From assembly GCA_021776825.1 (NCBI GenBank), contig JAJFFG010000030.1, positions 1 to 64,000 of the forward strand: a stretch of DNA of 64,000 nucleotides, written 5' to 3'. Below the pieces are notes generated by a model, which was not told the origin of the DNA, did not search any database, and worked only from the letters and a program-made list of their open reading frames with translations. The DNA is from Planctomycetota bacterium. Lineage in GTDB: Bacteria; Planctomycetota; JAJSAM01; JAJVHW01. The number at the start of each line of letters is the position of its first letter. Position 1 is the first letter of the stretch. The position numbers and the translations under genes are program-made. Of this stretch, positions 10,613 to 18,335 are shown one piece after another.

Positions 10613-11386
10613 GTGGACGACACCGCCGCCCCGCCGACATCCAGTCCGCCTGACAGCGGGACGCGCTCGCGGGCGTACTCCGTGGTGGAAGGCCTGCACC
10701 TGCGTCAGTGGCTCGTCCGGGGAGCCGCGCCGATCGCGATCCTCGCCACCAACGGCACCGGCTGGCTCGAGATCGACTGGCTGCCGACCGTCGACGCGGT
10801 CACGACGTCTCCGAAGGCGGTGGAGTCGGCGTGGATCGCCGGTGCGGTCCTCACCGTCCTCGCTGCGATCGTGCGTGTACTCAGCAAGGGCGTGCTCGTC
10901 CGCAAGACGACCCTCACGACCGGTGGGATCTACCGTTGGGCACGACATCCCTTCTACCTGGGGACGCTGCTCGGCGGCGTGGGCGTGCTCGTTCTGGCCG
11001 GGCCCCTCGGGGCGTGCGTGGCCGTGGCGTGGCTCGTTGCCGCCGCGCCGGTCTTCGGCATCACGATCGCGGGTGAGGAGGACGGGCTGCGGCACCTCTA
11101 CGGCGACCGGTGGGACGCGTTCGTGGCCGCCGTTCCCGCGCTCGCGCCACGGCCATGGCGCCGCGGACCGGCGCCGATCGAGCCCGTCACGGTCACCTGG
11201 GCGAACCTGGTCGCGGAGCGCGAGCCACCGCGGCTCGCGCGCTTCCTGGCGGGAGCGGCGCTGGTCGCGATCTGCCGCCTCGGCGGCGAGCCCTCCTCGC
11301 TGATCCTCGCCGTACCGGTTCTGCTGCTGCTCGGCTCGTACGTCCTGCCGGGTCAGCGACGCGCGTCCTCGCGTCGCGCGCGCTGA
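10613..11386 (+). CDS. Isoprenylcysteine carboxyl methyltransferase-like membrane protein
   Basis: Integral membrane protein of 257 residues with about four hydrophobic segments. The signature is the ICMT/PEMT-type stretch TGGIYRWARHPFYLGTLLGG followed by a hydrophobic helix and then an acidic residue and YGDRWDAF, the arrangement that binds S-adenosylmethionine at the membrane surface in this superfamily. The substrate in bacteria is usually unknown; small-molecule or lipid methylation is possible. The C-terminal ~70 residues after PRPWRRG carry another hydrophobic helix and an Arg-rich tail. The start is GTG with no clear ribosome binding site, so the exact N-terminus is uncertain. It is divergent from the FG-GAP array and about 100 bp upstream of the cyclase-family gene. 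Confidence 0.75.
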   Translation: MDDTAAPPTSSPPDSGTRSRAYSVVEGLHLRQWLVRGAAPIAILATNGTGWLEIDWLPTVDAVTTSPKAVESAWIAGAVLTVLAAIVRVLSKGVLVRKTTLTTGGIYRWARHPFYLGTLLGGVGVLVLAGPLGACVAVAWLVAAAPVFGITIAGEEDGLRHLYGDRWDAFVAAVPALAPRPWRRGPAPIEPVTVTWANLVAEREPPRLARFLAGAALVAICRLGGEPSSLILAVPVLLLLGSYVLPGQRRASSRRAR

Positions 11387-11482
11387 GTTCTTCTCGCGCG
11401 CAGTGCTGGTCTCCTTCCTCGCACCGGGGCCTGCGCGCGACCGGAACTTGGTGCGGCGCGCGCGACGCGGTCTGCTCGGGGC

Positions 11483-12376
11483 ATGCGCACGCGCGTCCTC
11501 GCCCTCGGCCTCGCAGCGGTGCTGTCCGCTGCGGCCTGTCGAACCACCCCCGACGAGCCGGTCGAGGCTCCTCGCCCGCCGTTCCCGGACGGCTGGCGGG
11601 TCGTGGACCTCACGCGTCCCCTCGACGCCGACGCCCCCTTTCTGGCCCAGCCGGACGGCTTCCCGTTCGAGCTTCTGCCGCTCTCGGACAGCGTCGCCGG
11701 CCGACGCGTGAACGCGTTCTCGATGCTGGAGACGATGGGGACGCACCTCGAGGCGCCCTCGGCGCTGCGCGAGGGTGGCGGCGACGTCCGCGCCCTCTCC
11801 GGCAGCCAGCTCCTCGGAGATCTGATCGTGATTGATGCCCCGCCGGTCACGGCCGGCGGCGCGCTGACGATCGGGGAGACGGCCGTGCGCGCCCACGAAG
11901 CGATCCACGGCACGGTCCCGCGCGGATCGGTCGTGATCCTGCGGACCGGGCGCGGTGCCGCTTCGGCGCGCTCCCTGGTGACGCCGACGGACGCCGCGAA
12001 GGGCACGTTCGACTTCCAGGGCTGGAGCCCGGATGCGATCCGGTTCCTGGTCCGAGAGCGCGGCGTGCGGATCGTCGGGACCGACGCACCGGCTCTCGAC
12101 GCCGGCCCGGATGTCCCGAAGGCGCCGGCCGCTCGTGCCGCCGCTGACGAAGGCGCGTGGGCACTGGTCTCGGTCGTCGATCTCGTCGGGCTGCCCGAAC
12201 GCGGAGCCTACGTCGCCGTCGGAGTCCTGCCGCTGAGCGGGGCTGGCGGTGCGCCTGCCCGCGTGCTGGCGTTCGTTCCCCCGCCACGTCCCCGCCCCGC
12301 TACGTCCGGCGCAGCATCCGGCCCGGCGCCGTCGGGCGCCGCATGGTCGAGCCCAGCGTCCGGCCGACGGCCGTGA
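11483..12376 (+). CDS. Cyclase-family (kynurenine formamidase-like) lipoprotein
   Basis: Predicted exported protein of 297 residues of the cyclase/kynurenine-formamidase superfamily (PF04199 type). A signal peptide ends in a lipobox-like LSAAAC, suggesting membrane anchoring. The core begins WRVVDLTRPLDADAPF; the metal-binding loop reads METMGTHLEAPSAL where the family consensus is HxGTHxDxPxH, so the first His and the Asp of the metal site are replaced (Thr or Met region, and Glu). The C-terminal part GWSPDAIRFLVRERGVRIVGTDAP matches the family well. The enzyme may use altered metal ligands or be catalytically changed. The tail after residue 265 is Pro/Ala/Ser-rich and low complexity. Its stop overlaps the following small gene by four bases (GTGA). 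Confidence 0.72.
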   Translation: MRTRVLALGLAAVLSAAACRTTPDEPVEAPRPPFPDGWRVVDLTRPLDADAPFLAQPDGFPFELLPLSDSVAGRRVNAFSMLETMGTHLEAPSALREGGGDVRALSGSQLLGDLIVIDAPPVTAGGALTIGETAVRAHEAIHGTVPRGSVVILRTGRGAASARSLVTPTDAAKGTFDFQGWSPDAIRFLVRERGVRIVGTDAPALDAGPDVPKAPAARAAADEGAWALVSVVDLVGLPERGAYVAVGVLPLSGAGGAPARVLAFVPPPRPRPATSGAASGPAPSGAAWSSPASGRRP

Positions 12377-12546
12377 GCGACGGCGACGCCGAGCCGACCT
12401 CGCGGCGCATCGCCGTCGAAGTTCTGGTCTTCGCGTTGCTGTTCCTGGTCGTGGGCGCCGCGATCGTCACGCTGAGGGTCATGAAGGACGGTCCGCAGGT
12501 GCTCGACGTGCAGCCCCACCGATCGCGCGCCGCGGACCCCCGGTAG
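12373..12546 (+). CDS. Small single-span membrane protein
   Basis: Short frame of 57 residues starting at a GTG that overlaps the cyclase stop (GTGA), a coupling typical for this genome; an in-frame ATG at 12343 would give 67 residues. It has an acidic/polar N-terminus, one strong membrane helix (residues about 14-33, VEVLVFALLFLVVGAAIVTL) and a short basic tail. There is no recognised family. Translational coupling with the lipoprotein suggests co-function, but this is inference only. Confidence 0.5.
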   Translation: MSDGDAEPTSRRIAVEVLVFALLFLVVGAAIVTLRVMKDGPQVLDVQPHRSRAADPR

Positions 12547-12622
12547 CCACCCAGGGGGGCGTGCCGCGGCCTGGGGCATAATGCCCGGGGTGCCCGGGAC
12601 CGGGTCGACGACGAGGGGGAAC

Positions 12623-13948
12623 ATGTCGCACGCCACGAGTTGGCTCACGCTCAGCGTTCTGATCGCCGTGGGCGGCGCTCTGGGCATCGCCGTGAAGGCC
12701 GGCGCCGAGATCGAGCCCGCAGATCCGTGGACGGCAGCGGCGGTTGCCGAGCGGTGGCCGGACCCGGACGCGACGTCATCGGCCGCCGACCGCGTCGGCA
12801 GTGCCGTGTGCGCTCCGTGTCACGAAGATCGATCGAAGAGTCTCGCGACGTCGTTCCATGCCGAGCTCCTCCAGGACGAACTCCTCCATGACGAAGCCGC
12901 CGGCTGTGAGGCGTGCCACGGCCCCGGTCGCAAGCACGTGCCGGACGACGGCGAGGGGCCCATCCGTCACCCGTGGGACGCGCCCGCGGCCGAGATGGTC
13001 GGGCTCTGCATCCGCTGCCACGCCGAGGTGCTGACCAAGCCGGTGCGCGGGCATCGCACGTGGACCGCCCCCGCGGGACCCAACGAGAAGCCACGCGCGT
13101 GCACGCAGTGCCACGAGATCCACGTCGATCGGAAGGCACCGCATCTCGCGAAGGACCTCAGTCGGCCTCGTGACATCGCGGAGTTGGCGAAGAATGCCGA
13201 GTCGATCCCCGCTGAGCGCTGCATCGAGTGCCACCCGGGCTTCCACCCCGAGATGGCCCGCTCCGGCCACGCAAAGTTGATCCAGACCGACGACGCGTGC
13301 GGGACCTGCCACGGCCCGGGCAGCCTCCACGAAGAAGCCGGCGGCCGCGCCGAGCTGATCGTCGACCCGCGGCGCCAGAGCGCGAAGGCCGTCAATGCCG
13401 GCTGCAACAGTTGCCATCGCGACGGTGAGTCGATCCAGCGGTGGACGTGCGCGGAGCACTCGAAGGAAGGCGTGGCCTGCACGGCCTGCCACGACGCCAA
13501 CGCCCCGCGCGGTAGGACGCTACGCGGGTCCGAGCTCGATCTCTGCGGGAGCTGTCACCTCGACGTGAAGGCGAGTTTCCGGCTCCCCAACGGGCACGAC
13601 GTCGAGAAGGGGCGCGTCCTCTGCAGCGACTGCCACGACCCGCATGGCAACCGCGATCGCGTCCGGGACAAGGACGTCCGCGTGACCGCTTGTGCGACGT
13701 GTCACGCCGAGAAGGCCGGTCCATTCCTGCACGATCACGGGATCAAGCGCACCGAGGGGTGCATCGCGTGCCACGTCCCGCACGGGTCGGTGAACCGCCG
13801 CCTCCTCAGTCACTCCCGCGTGCGAGGCATGTGTCTCTCCTGCCACCCGGAGACAACGCACGACCTCCTCGATCGGACGTACCGCAACTGCATCGACTGC
13901 CACGTGGAGATCCACGGCAGCGACCTGGACAGGCTGTACCTGCGATGA
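12623..13948 (+). CDS. Multiheme c-type cytochrome with 14 CxxCH motifs
   Basis: Exported 441-residue electron-transfer protein. The ATG has a GAGGGGGA ribosome binding site and starts an N-terminal hydrophobic segment (SWLTLSVLIAVGGALGIAV), so the mature part lies in the periplasm. Fourteen CxxCH haem-binding motifs are visible: CAPCH, CEACH, CIRCH, CTQCH, CIECH, CGTCH, CNSCH, CTACH, CGSCH, CSDCH, CATCH, CIACH, CLSCH, CIDCH. The spacing of paired motifs (CxxCHGPG, CxxCHDPH, CxxCHVPHG) resembles DmsE/MtrA-type periplasmic decahaem proteins, although those carry ten haems. The stop overlaps the start of a beta-barrel gene (ATGA), the gene order found in MtrAB/PioAB porin-cytochrome complexes. 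Likely role: carry electrons through an outer-membrane pore; direction and partners unknown. Confidence 0.9.
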   Translation: MSHATSWLTLSVLIAVGGALGIAVKAGAEIEPADPWTAAAVAERWPDPDATSSAADRVGSAVCAPCHEDRSKSLATSFHAELLQDELLHDEAAGCEACHGPGRKHVPDDGEGPIRHPWDAPAAEMVGLCIRCHAEVLTKPVRGHRTWTAPAGPNEKPRACTQCHEIHVDRKAPHLAKDLSRPRDIAELAKNAESIPAERCIECHPGFHPEMARSGHAKLIQTDDACGTCHGPGSLHEEAGGRAELIVDPRRQSAKAVNAGCNSCHRDGESIQRWTCAEHSKEGVACTACHDANAPRGRTLRGSELDLCGSCHLDVKASFRLPNGHDVEKGRVLCSDCHDPHGNRDRVRDKDVRVTACATCHAEKAGPFLHDHGIKRTEGCIACHVPHGSVNRRLLSHSRVRGMCLSCHPETTHDLLDRTYRNCIDCHVEIHGSDLDRLYLR

Positions 13949-15867
13949 GACTCCGTACGCCACTCATCGCGTTGATCCTGTGCGCGTCGCTCGTCCCAGC
14001 CCGCGCGGACGACGACGACGAACCGGGAGTCCGCTTCGACGGTACGGCTCGTGTCGGCTGGCGATTCCTCTCGGACCGCGGCGAGGGTCGCTTCCTGCAG
14101 GACGTCGGCCTCGACGACGGGCTGCGCCTGTTCGACCTGGACCTCGAGCTGACCGACGAACGCGACGAGCGCCGCTTCGAGGAGCTGAGCGCTAGCGTCC
14201 ACGACATCGGGGGGCGGGAGGGCGACGGCAGCCTTCGCTTCCGCAACGATGCCGGCGTCTCGCTCAATGCGGGCCTCTCGCGGGACGTGCTCTCGTACCG
14301 CGCGAGCGGTGACCCGTTTCCGGTCGACACGACACGCGACCGCGCCTACACGCGCCTGCGGTTCGCGCCGCGCTCCGGGCTGACCGTCCGCCTCGACTGG
14401 GACCGCAGCGAGCGCGACGGCGTCGGCTTCGCGTCGCAGGACACCGATCGCCGCGAACTCCCGCAACCCGCGGGCGTGAATCCGGACCTCGTCGCGACGC
14501 GGCGACCGTTCGACCAACGCTTCGACACGTTCACGGCGGGTGTCGACCTCACCTCCGGCGCCTGGCGCTTCGGGCTGACCGAGTCTGTGCGACGAGGTCG
14601 CGTCGTCGACGAACGCCTGTATGACGTTCCCGCTGCCAGCCGCGGCACGGACCCCGTGCGCGAGCGCTTTCGCCGCAGCACAACGAGCCAGTCCACGACC
14701 ACGGTCGCCAAGATCGGTCTCACAGCGCTCGACGGCGATCTCGAGTCGACGCTGTTCGTCAGTCACACGCGTCATCCGGTCGACGCCAAGATCAGCGGCG
14801 ACGCCGCGGGGTTCGACAACGACTTCTCCGGCGCGACGCCCAAGGGCGCATACGAAGCCGTGTTCTCGGGCCGCGCCGACGTCGATCGCGACGTGGATGC
14901 GTGGACGCTCGAGACGGTCGCCGAGCCGCTCGACGACTGGGAGCTCATCGCGTCGCTGGGTCAGGAGGACACGATCGACGACGCGACGCTGCGACTCGTC
15001 GAGCGCCGTCGATATGCGCGCGCCGATGTCGGACGGGAGAACGTCCTCACGGGCTCCGGTGGACGCACGACCGATCGCACGGATCGCGCATCTCTCGAAG
15101 CGCTGTGGGACGTGGCGGACGACGTGCGACTACGTGCCGGCCGCGAGCTCTATCGCCAGGACATCGAGGCACCGCTCGAGACGCGCGGCCAACGGCTGTT
15201 CGGCTCGGAGGTTCGCGGTGAGACATGGCGGTGGATCGCCGGCATCGACGCGAAGCCGGCGAAGCGCCTGAAGGTGTCCGTCCTCGCCCGCCGAGCCGAG
15301 GAAGACGAACCCCACGCCACCACCAGTGCCGAGAACGCCGACGAAGCCGTCGCACGCATCCGTTGGAACGACGGCGAAGCGCTCTCGCTCTCTGGCGTGT
15401 ACCGCTACCGCGGCTTCCAGACGCGCGAGGCGTTCGACTCGACGGCCCGCGCCGAGAGCGCGTCGCTGGCGGCCACGTGGGCAGATGGTCCGTGGACGTT
15501 CGAGGGTTCGCTGTCGCAGCAGACCATCGACACGCGCGCGGACACCTCGTTCTTCGTGTTCGACGGAGTCACGTTCCGCCAGATCGCGAAGGAGATCCAG
15601 CACCGCACGCGCGACTCGTCCGTCACGGCGTTCGTGGAGCGTGAGTTCAGCTCGACCGTGCGCGCATCGTTCGCCGGCTCGTACGTCGACACGTCGGGCG
15701 ACATCGAGCTGAGCTCGCACGAGCTGCGTCTCGCCGCGGAGTACGACATCGCCGAGGACGTCACCCTCATCGCCGCCGTCACGTCGTGGCGCTACGCCGA
15801 GCACGGTCGCAGCCGTGACGACTACGACGCCGAAGCGCTCGAGCTGAGCGTCCGCTTCCGGTTCTGA
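13945..15867 (+). CDS. Outer-membrane beta-barrel protein, MtrB/PioB-like partner of the cytochrome
   Basis: Protein of 640 residues with an N-terminal signal peptide (MRLRTPLIALILCASLVPARA), an acidic mature N-terminus, and a long run of alternating hydrophobic/polar strands rich in Asp, Arg, Ser and Thr, ending LELSVRFRF. A terminal aromatic residue is the usual outer-membrane barrel insertion signal. Its length is close to MtrB-type barrels (about 640-700 residues), and it is translationally coupled (ATGA) to the 14-haem cytochrome, which supports a porin-cytochrome pair. The N-terminal CxxC of Shewanella MtrB is absent. No extracellular cytochrome follows: the next downstream element is a hairpin and then a gene on the other strand. 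Assignment to the MtrB/PioB family rests on context and barrel features, not on close motif identity. Confidence 0.72.
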   Translation: MRLRTPLIALILCASLVPARADDDDEPGVRFDGTARVGWRFLSDRGEGRFLQDVGLDDGLRLFDLDLELTDERDERRFEELSASVHDIGGREGDGSLRFRNDAGVSLNAGLSRDVLSYRASGDPFPVDTTRDRAYTRLRFAPRSGLTVRLDWDRSERDGVGFASQDTDRRELPQPAGVNPDLVATRRPFDQRFDTFTAGVDLTSGAWRFGLTESVRRGRVVDERLYDVPAASRGTDPVRERFRRSTTSQSTTTVAKIGLTALDGDLESTLFVSHTRHPVDAKISGDAAGFDNDFSGATPKGAYEAVFSGRADVDRDVDAWTLETVAEPLDDWELIASLGQEDTIDDATLRLVERRRYARADVGRENVLTGSGGRTTDRTDRASLEALWDVADDVRLRAGRELYRQDIEAPLETRGQRLFGSEVRGETWRWIAGIDAKPAKRLKVSVLARRAEEDEPHATTSAENADEAVARIRWNDGEALSLSGVYRYRGFQTREAFDSTARAESASLAATWADGPWTFEGSLSQQTIDTRADTSFFVFDGVTFRQIAKEIQHRTRDSSVTAFVEREFSSTVRASFAGSYVDTSGDIELSSHELRLAAEYDIAEDVTLIAAVTSWRYAEHGRSRDDYDAEALELSVRFRF

Positions 15868-15880
15868 GAGCGACCGCTCG

Positions 15881-15906
15881 ACTGAGCGCGCGCTTCGGTG
15901 CTCAGT
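15881..15906. terminator. Candidate bidirectional terminator hairpin
   Basis: Arms ACTGAGCGC and GTGCTCAGT can form nine pairs (one G-T) around an 8-base loop. The hairpin lies 13 bases after the barrel stop and covers the stop of the convergent small gene, as expected for a shared terminator; no strong T-run follows. Confidence 0.5.
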
Positions 15907-16114
15907 ACTTCAGGGTCGTCTTCTTCCGCACCATCGGGAGACGAACGATCGGGCTGCTCGATCCCACATCGATACGGATCTCCATCGGGACGATCGGCCC
16001 CACGTCCAGCACGCCGAGTTCGACGCGCTTGGCCTTGCAGGTGAACGCGCGGAGCGTCGGTTGCGCGGTCGAGGCGGTTCGCCCGCGTGCGGTGAGACCT
16101 GACATCTGCAGCAT
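15902..16114 (-). CDS. Small protein of unknown function
   Basis: Frame of 70 residues from an ATG directly preceded by GAGGGGT; a second ATG three codons in (16105) has better spacing to that ribosome binding site. The C-terminal half has protein-like alternation (VELGVLDVGPIVPMEIRIDV) ending in basic RKKTTLKY. No signal peptide or membrane helix and no family recognised. It ends within the hairpin shared with the barrel gene. It is plausible as a real gene because of the ribosome binding site and position, but the short length makes this uncertain. Confidence 0.45.
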   Translation of the reverse strand: MLQMSGLTARGRTASTAQPTLRAFTCKAKRVELGVLDVGPIVPMEIRIDVGSSSPIVRLPMVRKKTTLKY

Positions 16115-16152
16115 ACCCCTCGTTTCGGGGAGTCACCACCGACAGGGCACGC

Positions 16153-16992
16153 TCAGTCGAAGTCCCACTCGGCGGCGGCGTAGCTCAGCCGGAGACCTGC
16201 GGAACGGCTGGCGAGGGCCAGGATGTCGCGCCGCAGGACGAGCGGATCCTCGCCGTAGAGGTCGAGTCGTACGCGCAACGGCGCCTCGAGCGGCGAGCTG
16301 AAGGTGAGCCAGGAGAGCACGCCTTCCGCCCCCTGCATCGTGCGGATGCGCGGCGTGGTCGCCGGGCTCGAGATCTCGACGGCGAGCCCCCACGGCCCGG
16401 CGGTCCGGAACAAGACGACCTCGTCCCAGCTCACGAACCCGAGGCCCATCCAGTGGTCGACGAATCCGTCGGAGCGGAGTTCCAGCAGGGGCTTGCGATC
16501 CAGCGCCCACGGCAGGACGAGAAGCGGCGGTGGCGGGACGCTGGAGACCGCCCCGATCAACGTGTAGACGGGAACGATCAGGCAGAAGAAGCCGGCTACC
16601 ACCCACCACACATCCCACCGCCAAACGAGGACCGACACGAGCACACCACCGCCCAGAACCGCCTTGTCCCCGAGACGCCACGCAATCGACCGCAGCGTCA
16701 GTCGAAGGTCCGGCACCAGTGCCCTGTACTCCGGATCACTCCGCGACTCCGTTGGCGGCGGCCGCGGGGCGCGGTGTCGCCGGATCCGCCGTCCCGCCAG
16801 GCCGTTCCACGCAACGTGCGCGGCGGCGTACGCCACGACGCACGCCGTGGCCAGGCTCCAGCGCTCTGCTCCCGTGTGCGACGTCCACCAGTGGACAAGT
16901 CGCACCAGGCACGCCAGGGCGACCGCATACGCGAAGAGCGCAGGGCCACGTCGCACGAGATAGTCCCGGACGGCACGCACGGCCGCGATCAC
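16153..16992 (-). CDS. Membrane protein with PH-like C-terminal domain
   Basis: Protein of 279 residues. The GTG start overlaps the ferredoxin stop (GTGA), so the two are translationally coupled. The N-terminal half has hydrophobic segments at about residues 13-34, 40-60 and a long pair near 105-155 (VLGGGVLVSVLVWRWDVWWV). The C-terminal 120 residues contain LELRSDGFVDHWMGLGFVSW followed by DEVVLF and a strand-rich region, resembling the STM3941/bacterial PH-like fold that follows membrane helices in other small proteins. No catalytic residues recognised. Coupling to a ferredoxin and control by a divergent LysR regulator suggest a membrane-associated redox or stress role, which is inference. 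Confidence 0.7.
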   Translation of the reverse strand: MIAAVRAVRDYLVRRGPALFAYAVALACLVRLVHWWTSHTGAERWSLATACVVAYAAAHVAWNGLAGRRIRRHRAPRPPPTESRSDPEYRALVPDLRLTLRSIAWRLGDKAVLGGGVLVSVLVWRWDVWWVVAGFFCLIVPVYTLIGAVSSVPPPPLLVLPWALDRKPLLELRSDGFVDHWMGLGFVSWDEVVLFRTAGPWGLAVEISSPATTPRIRTMQGAEGVLSWLTFSSPLEAPLRVRLDLYGEDPLVLRRDILALASRSAGLRLSYAAAEWDFD

Positions 16993-17300
16993 GACGCGCC
17001 GTGCCGCGGCTCCGCAGGATCGCGGGGCGTCCAGTCGTCCGGGTGCTCGACAGCAACAGGCCACACCTCGGACGCCGCACGGTTGAACTCCGCCCAGTCG
17101 GGCGCTTCCTCGGGTGAGTCGACGATCGCACCGACGGGGCACTCGGCGAGGCAGCTACCGCAGTCGATGCACGTCTCGGGGTTGATCACCATGAGGGGCG
17201 CTCCGTCCTGCGTGCCGAAGTGGAAGCTCCCGCACGGACAGACCTGGGCGCAGGCAGCGTAGCGCTCGCCGATGCAGCGTCCGGTGACGACGTAGGCCAT
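16989..17300 (-). CDS. Seven-iron-type ferredoxin
   Basis: Soluble electron carrier of 103 residues; the ATG has a strong AGGAGGTG ribosome binding site. The N-terminus MAYVVTGRC begins the FdxA-like fold. Cysteines C9, C17 and C21-Pro follow the C-x7-C-x3-CP spacing of Azotobacter-type 7Fe ferredoxins, where the usual fourth Cys of the first cluster is replaced (Glu12 here), so this site should hold a 3Fe-4S cluster. The second motif, CIDCGSCLAECP, supplies the 4Fe-4S cluster and the last 3Fe ligand. About 40 extra C-terminal residues, acidic and Trp/Pro-rich, lack cysteines. It is coupled to the downstream membrane protein and divergent from a LysR gene 118 bp away. Confidence 0.9.
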   Translation of the reverse strand: MAYVVTGRCIGERYAACAQVCPCGSFHFGTQDGAPLMVINPETCIDCGSCLAECPVGAIVDSPEEAPDWAEFNRAASEVWPVAVEHPDDWTPRDPAEPRHGAS

Positions 17301-17314
17301 ATTCACCTCCTGTG

Positions 17315-17339
17315 TTGGGTTGACACTCTGTCTTGGGTT
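17315..17339 (-). repeat. Direct repeat AACCCAA, 18-bp period, upstream of ferredoxin
   Basis: Two copies of AACCCAA (minus strand) lie at 17315-17321 and 17333-17339, 18 bp apart, just upstream of the ferredoxin ribosome binding site. The location in the promoter or leader suggests a regulator site; no protein can be named. Confidence 0.35.
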
Positions 17340-17396
17340 CTCTCTGGGAAGCGTAGGACGCACACGCCATGACGAGAATGACCTCTATTCATCGTG

Positions 17397-17419
17397 ATTG
17401 ATCTATGCTTTAGATCAAT
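17397..17419. promoter_or_regulatory. Perfect palindrome at the LysR start, likely autoregulatory operator
   Basis: Arms ATTGATCTA and TAGATCAAT (nine bases each) flank TGCTT. The second arm runs into the ATG of the LysR gene (17418-17420). It contains the T-N11-A core expected of LysR-family sites and lies between the regulator and the divergent ferredoxin operon. Confidence 0.6.
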
Positions 17420-18335
17420 GGCCGACGTGCGTCAGCTGAGCTACTTCGTGGCCGTGGCCGAAGAACTCCATTTCGGTCGGGCCGCCGAACGCCTGCACAT
17501 CTCGCAGCCGCCGCTCAGCTATGCGATCCGCCAGCTCGAGGACTCGCTCGGCGTGCTCCTCCTACACCGAACGACGCGTCGCGTCTGGCTGACCGACGCC
17601 GGCGCCGCCTTCCTCGACGACGCACGCGACGTGCTCGCGCGACTCGAAGCGGCTGAGCGACGCGTGGTCGCCGTCGCCTCAGGCGAGGAAGGACGACTGC
17701 GCGTCGGCACGATCACACCCGCGCTCGACGGCTTCCTGCCGACCGCGGTGCGTCGCTTCCGAGATCGCCACCCGAACATCGCCGTCGAGCTCGCCGAACA
17801 GCCGACCGACGCCCAGCTCGACGCACTGCGCGCGGATCGTCTGCACGTGGCGATCGTGCGGCTCGTGGATCACGATCTGCACGGCCTGGACACACGCCTC
17901 GTCCACCGCGAACGGTTCGTCGCGGCGCTGCCCGCGGGCCACCCGCTGGAACGGATGAAGCAGGTCTCGCTGCGACGGCTCGCCGGCGGCCCGCTCGTCA
18001 GCCTTCCCCGTCACATCCAGCCAACGCTGCACGACCAGATCACGCAGAGATTCGCGGACGTTGGCGTCACTCCCACGATCGTGCAGACCGCCGCGACCGT
18101 GCACGGCGTGATGGCGCTGGTCGCTGCGGGGATCGGTGCCGCGCTCGTACCGGCGTCGGTGGCAGCCACGGGGCGCTCGGGTGTGGTGCATCGGCCCATC
18201 CGTGACGCACTCCCGCGCGTGGAGATCTCCGCCGCGTGGCGCCTCTCCGATCAGTCGCTCGCGCTGCGTCGCTTCCTCGAACTGCTCACGCGCCCCGCAG
18301 CCGCGCCAGCAACGCGGCGTCGACGCGGTCCTTGA
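17418..18335 (+). CDS. LysR-family transcriptional regulator
   Basis: DNA-binding regulator of 305 residues. The N-terminal winged helix-turn-helix is clear (VRQLSYFVAVAEELHFGRAA, then ERLHISQPPLSYAIRQLE and FLHRT-like LLLHRTTRRV), followed by the linker helix and a periplasmic-binding-protein-like effector domain from about residue 90 (LRVGTITPALDGFLP). The ATG chosen begins MADVRQL; an in-frame GTG at 17394 would add eight residues. The gene is divergent from the ferredoxin/membrane-protein operon, its likely target, and its start lies inside a palindrome fit for autoregulation. Its 3-prime end overlaps the convergent sigma-54 activator gene by 50 bp. The effector is unknown; the sequence resembles the CatM/BenM-type group only in general terms. 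Confidence 0.92.
   Translation: MADVRQLSYFVAVAEELHFGRAAERLHISQPPLSYAIRQLEDSLGVLLLHRTTRRVWLTDAGAAFLDDARDVLARLEAAERRVVAVASGEEGRLRVGTITPALDGFLPTAVRRFRDRHPNIAVELAEQPTDAQLDALRADRLHVAIVRLVDHDLHGLDTRLVHRERFVAALPAGHPLERMKQVSLRRLAGGPLVSLPRHIQPTLHDQITQRFADVGVTPTIVQTAATVHGVMALVAAGIGAALVPASVAATGRSGVVHRPIRDALPRVEISAAWRLSDQSLALRRFLELLTRPAAAPATRRRRGP

Noticed and set aside
17398-17418. FNR/ANR-type box TTGAT...ATCAA at the LysR start
   Set aside because: The spacing between half-sites is 11 bases, not the 4 of FNR boxes; it fits a LysR T-N11-A site better.
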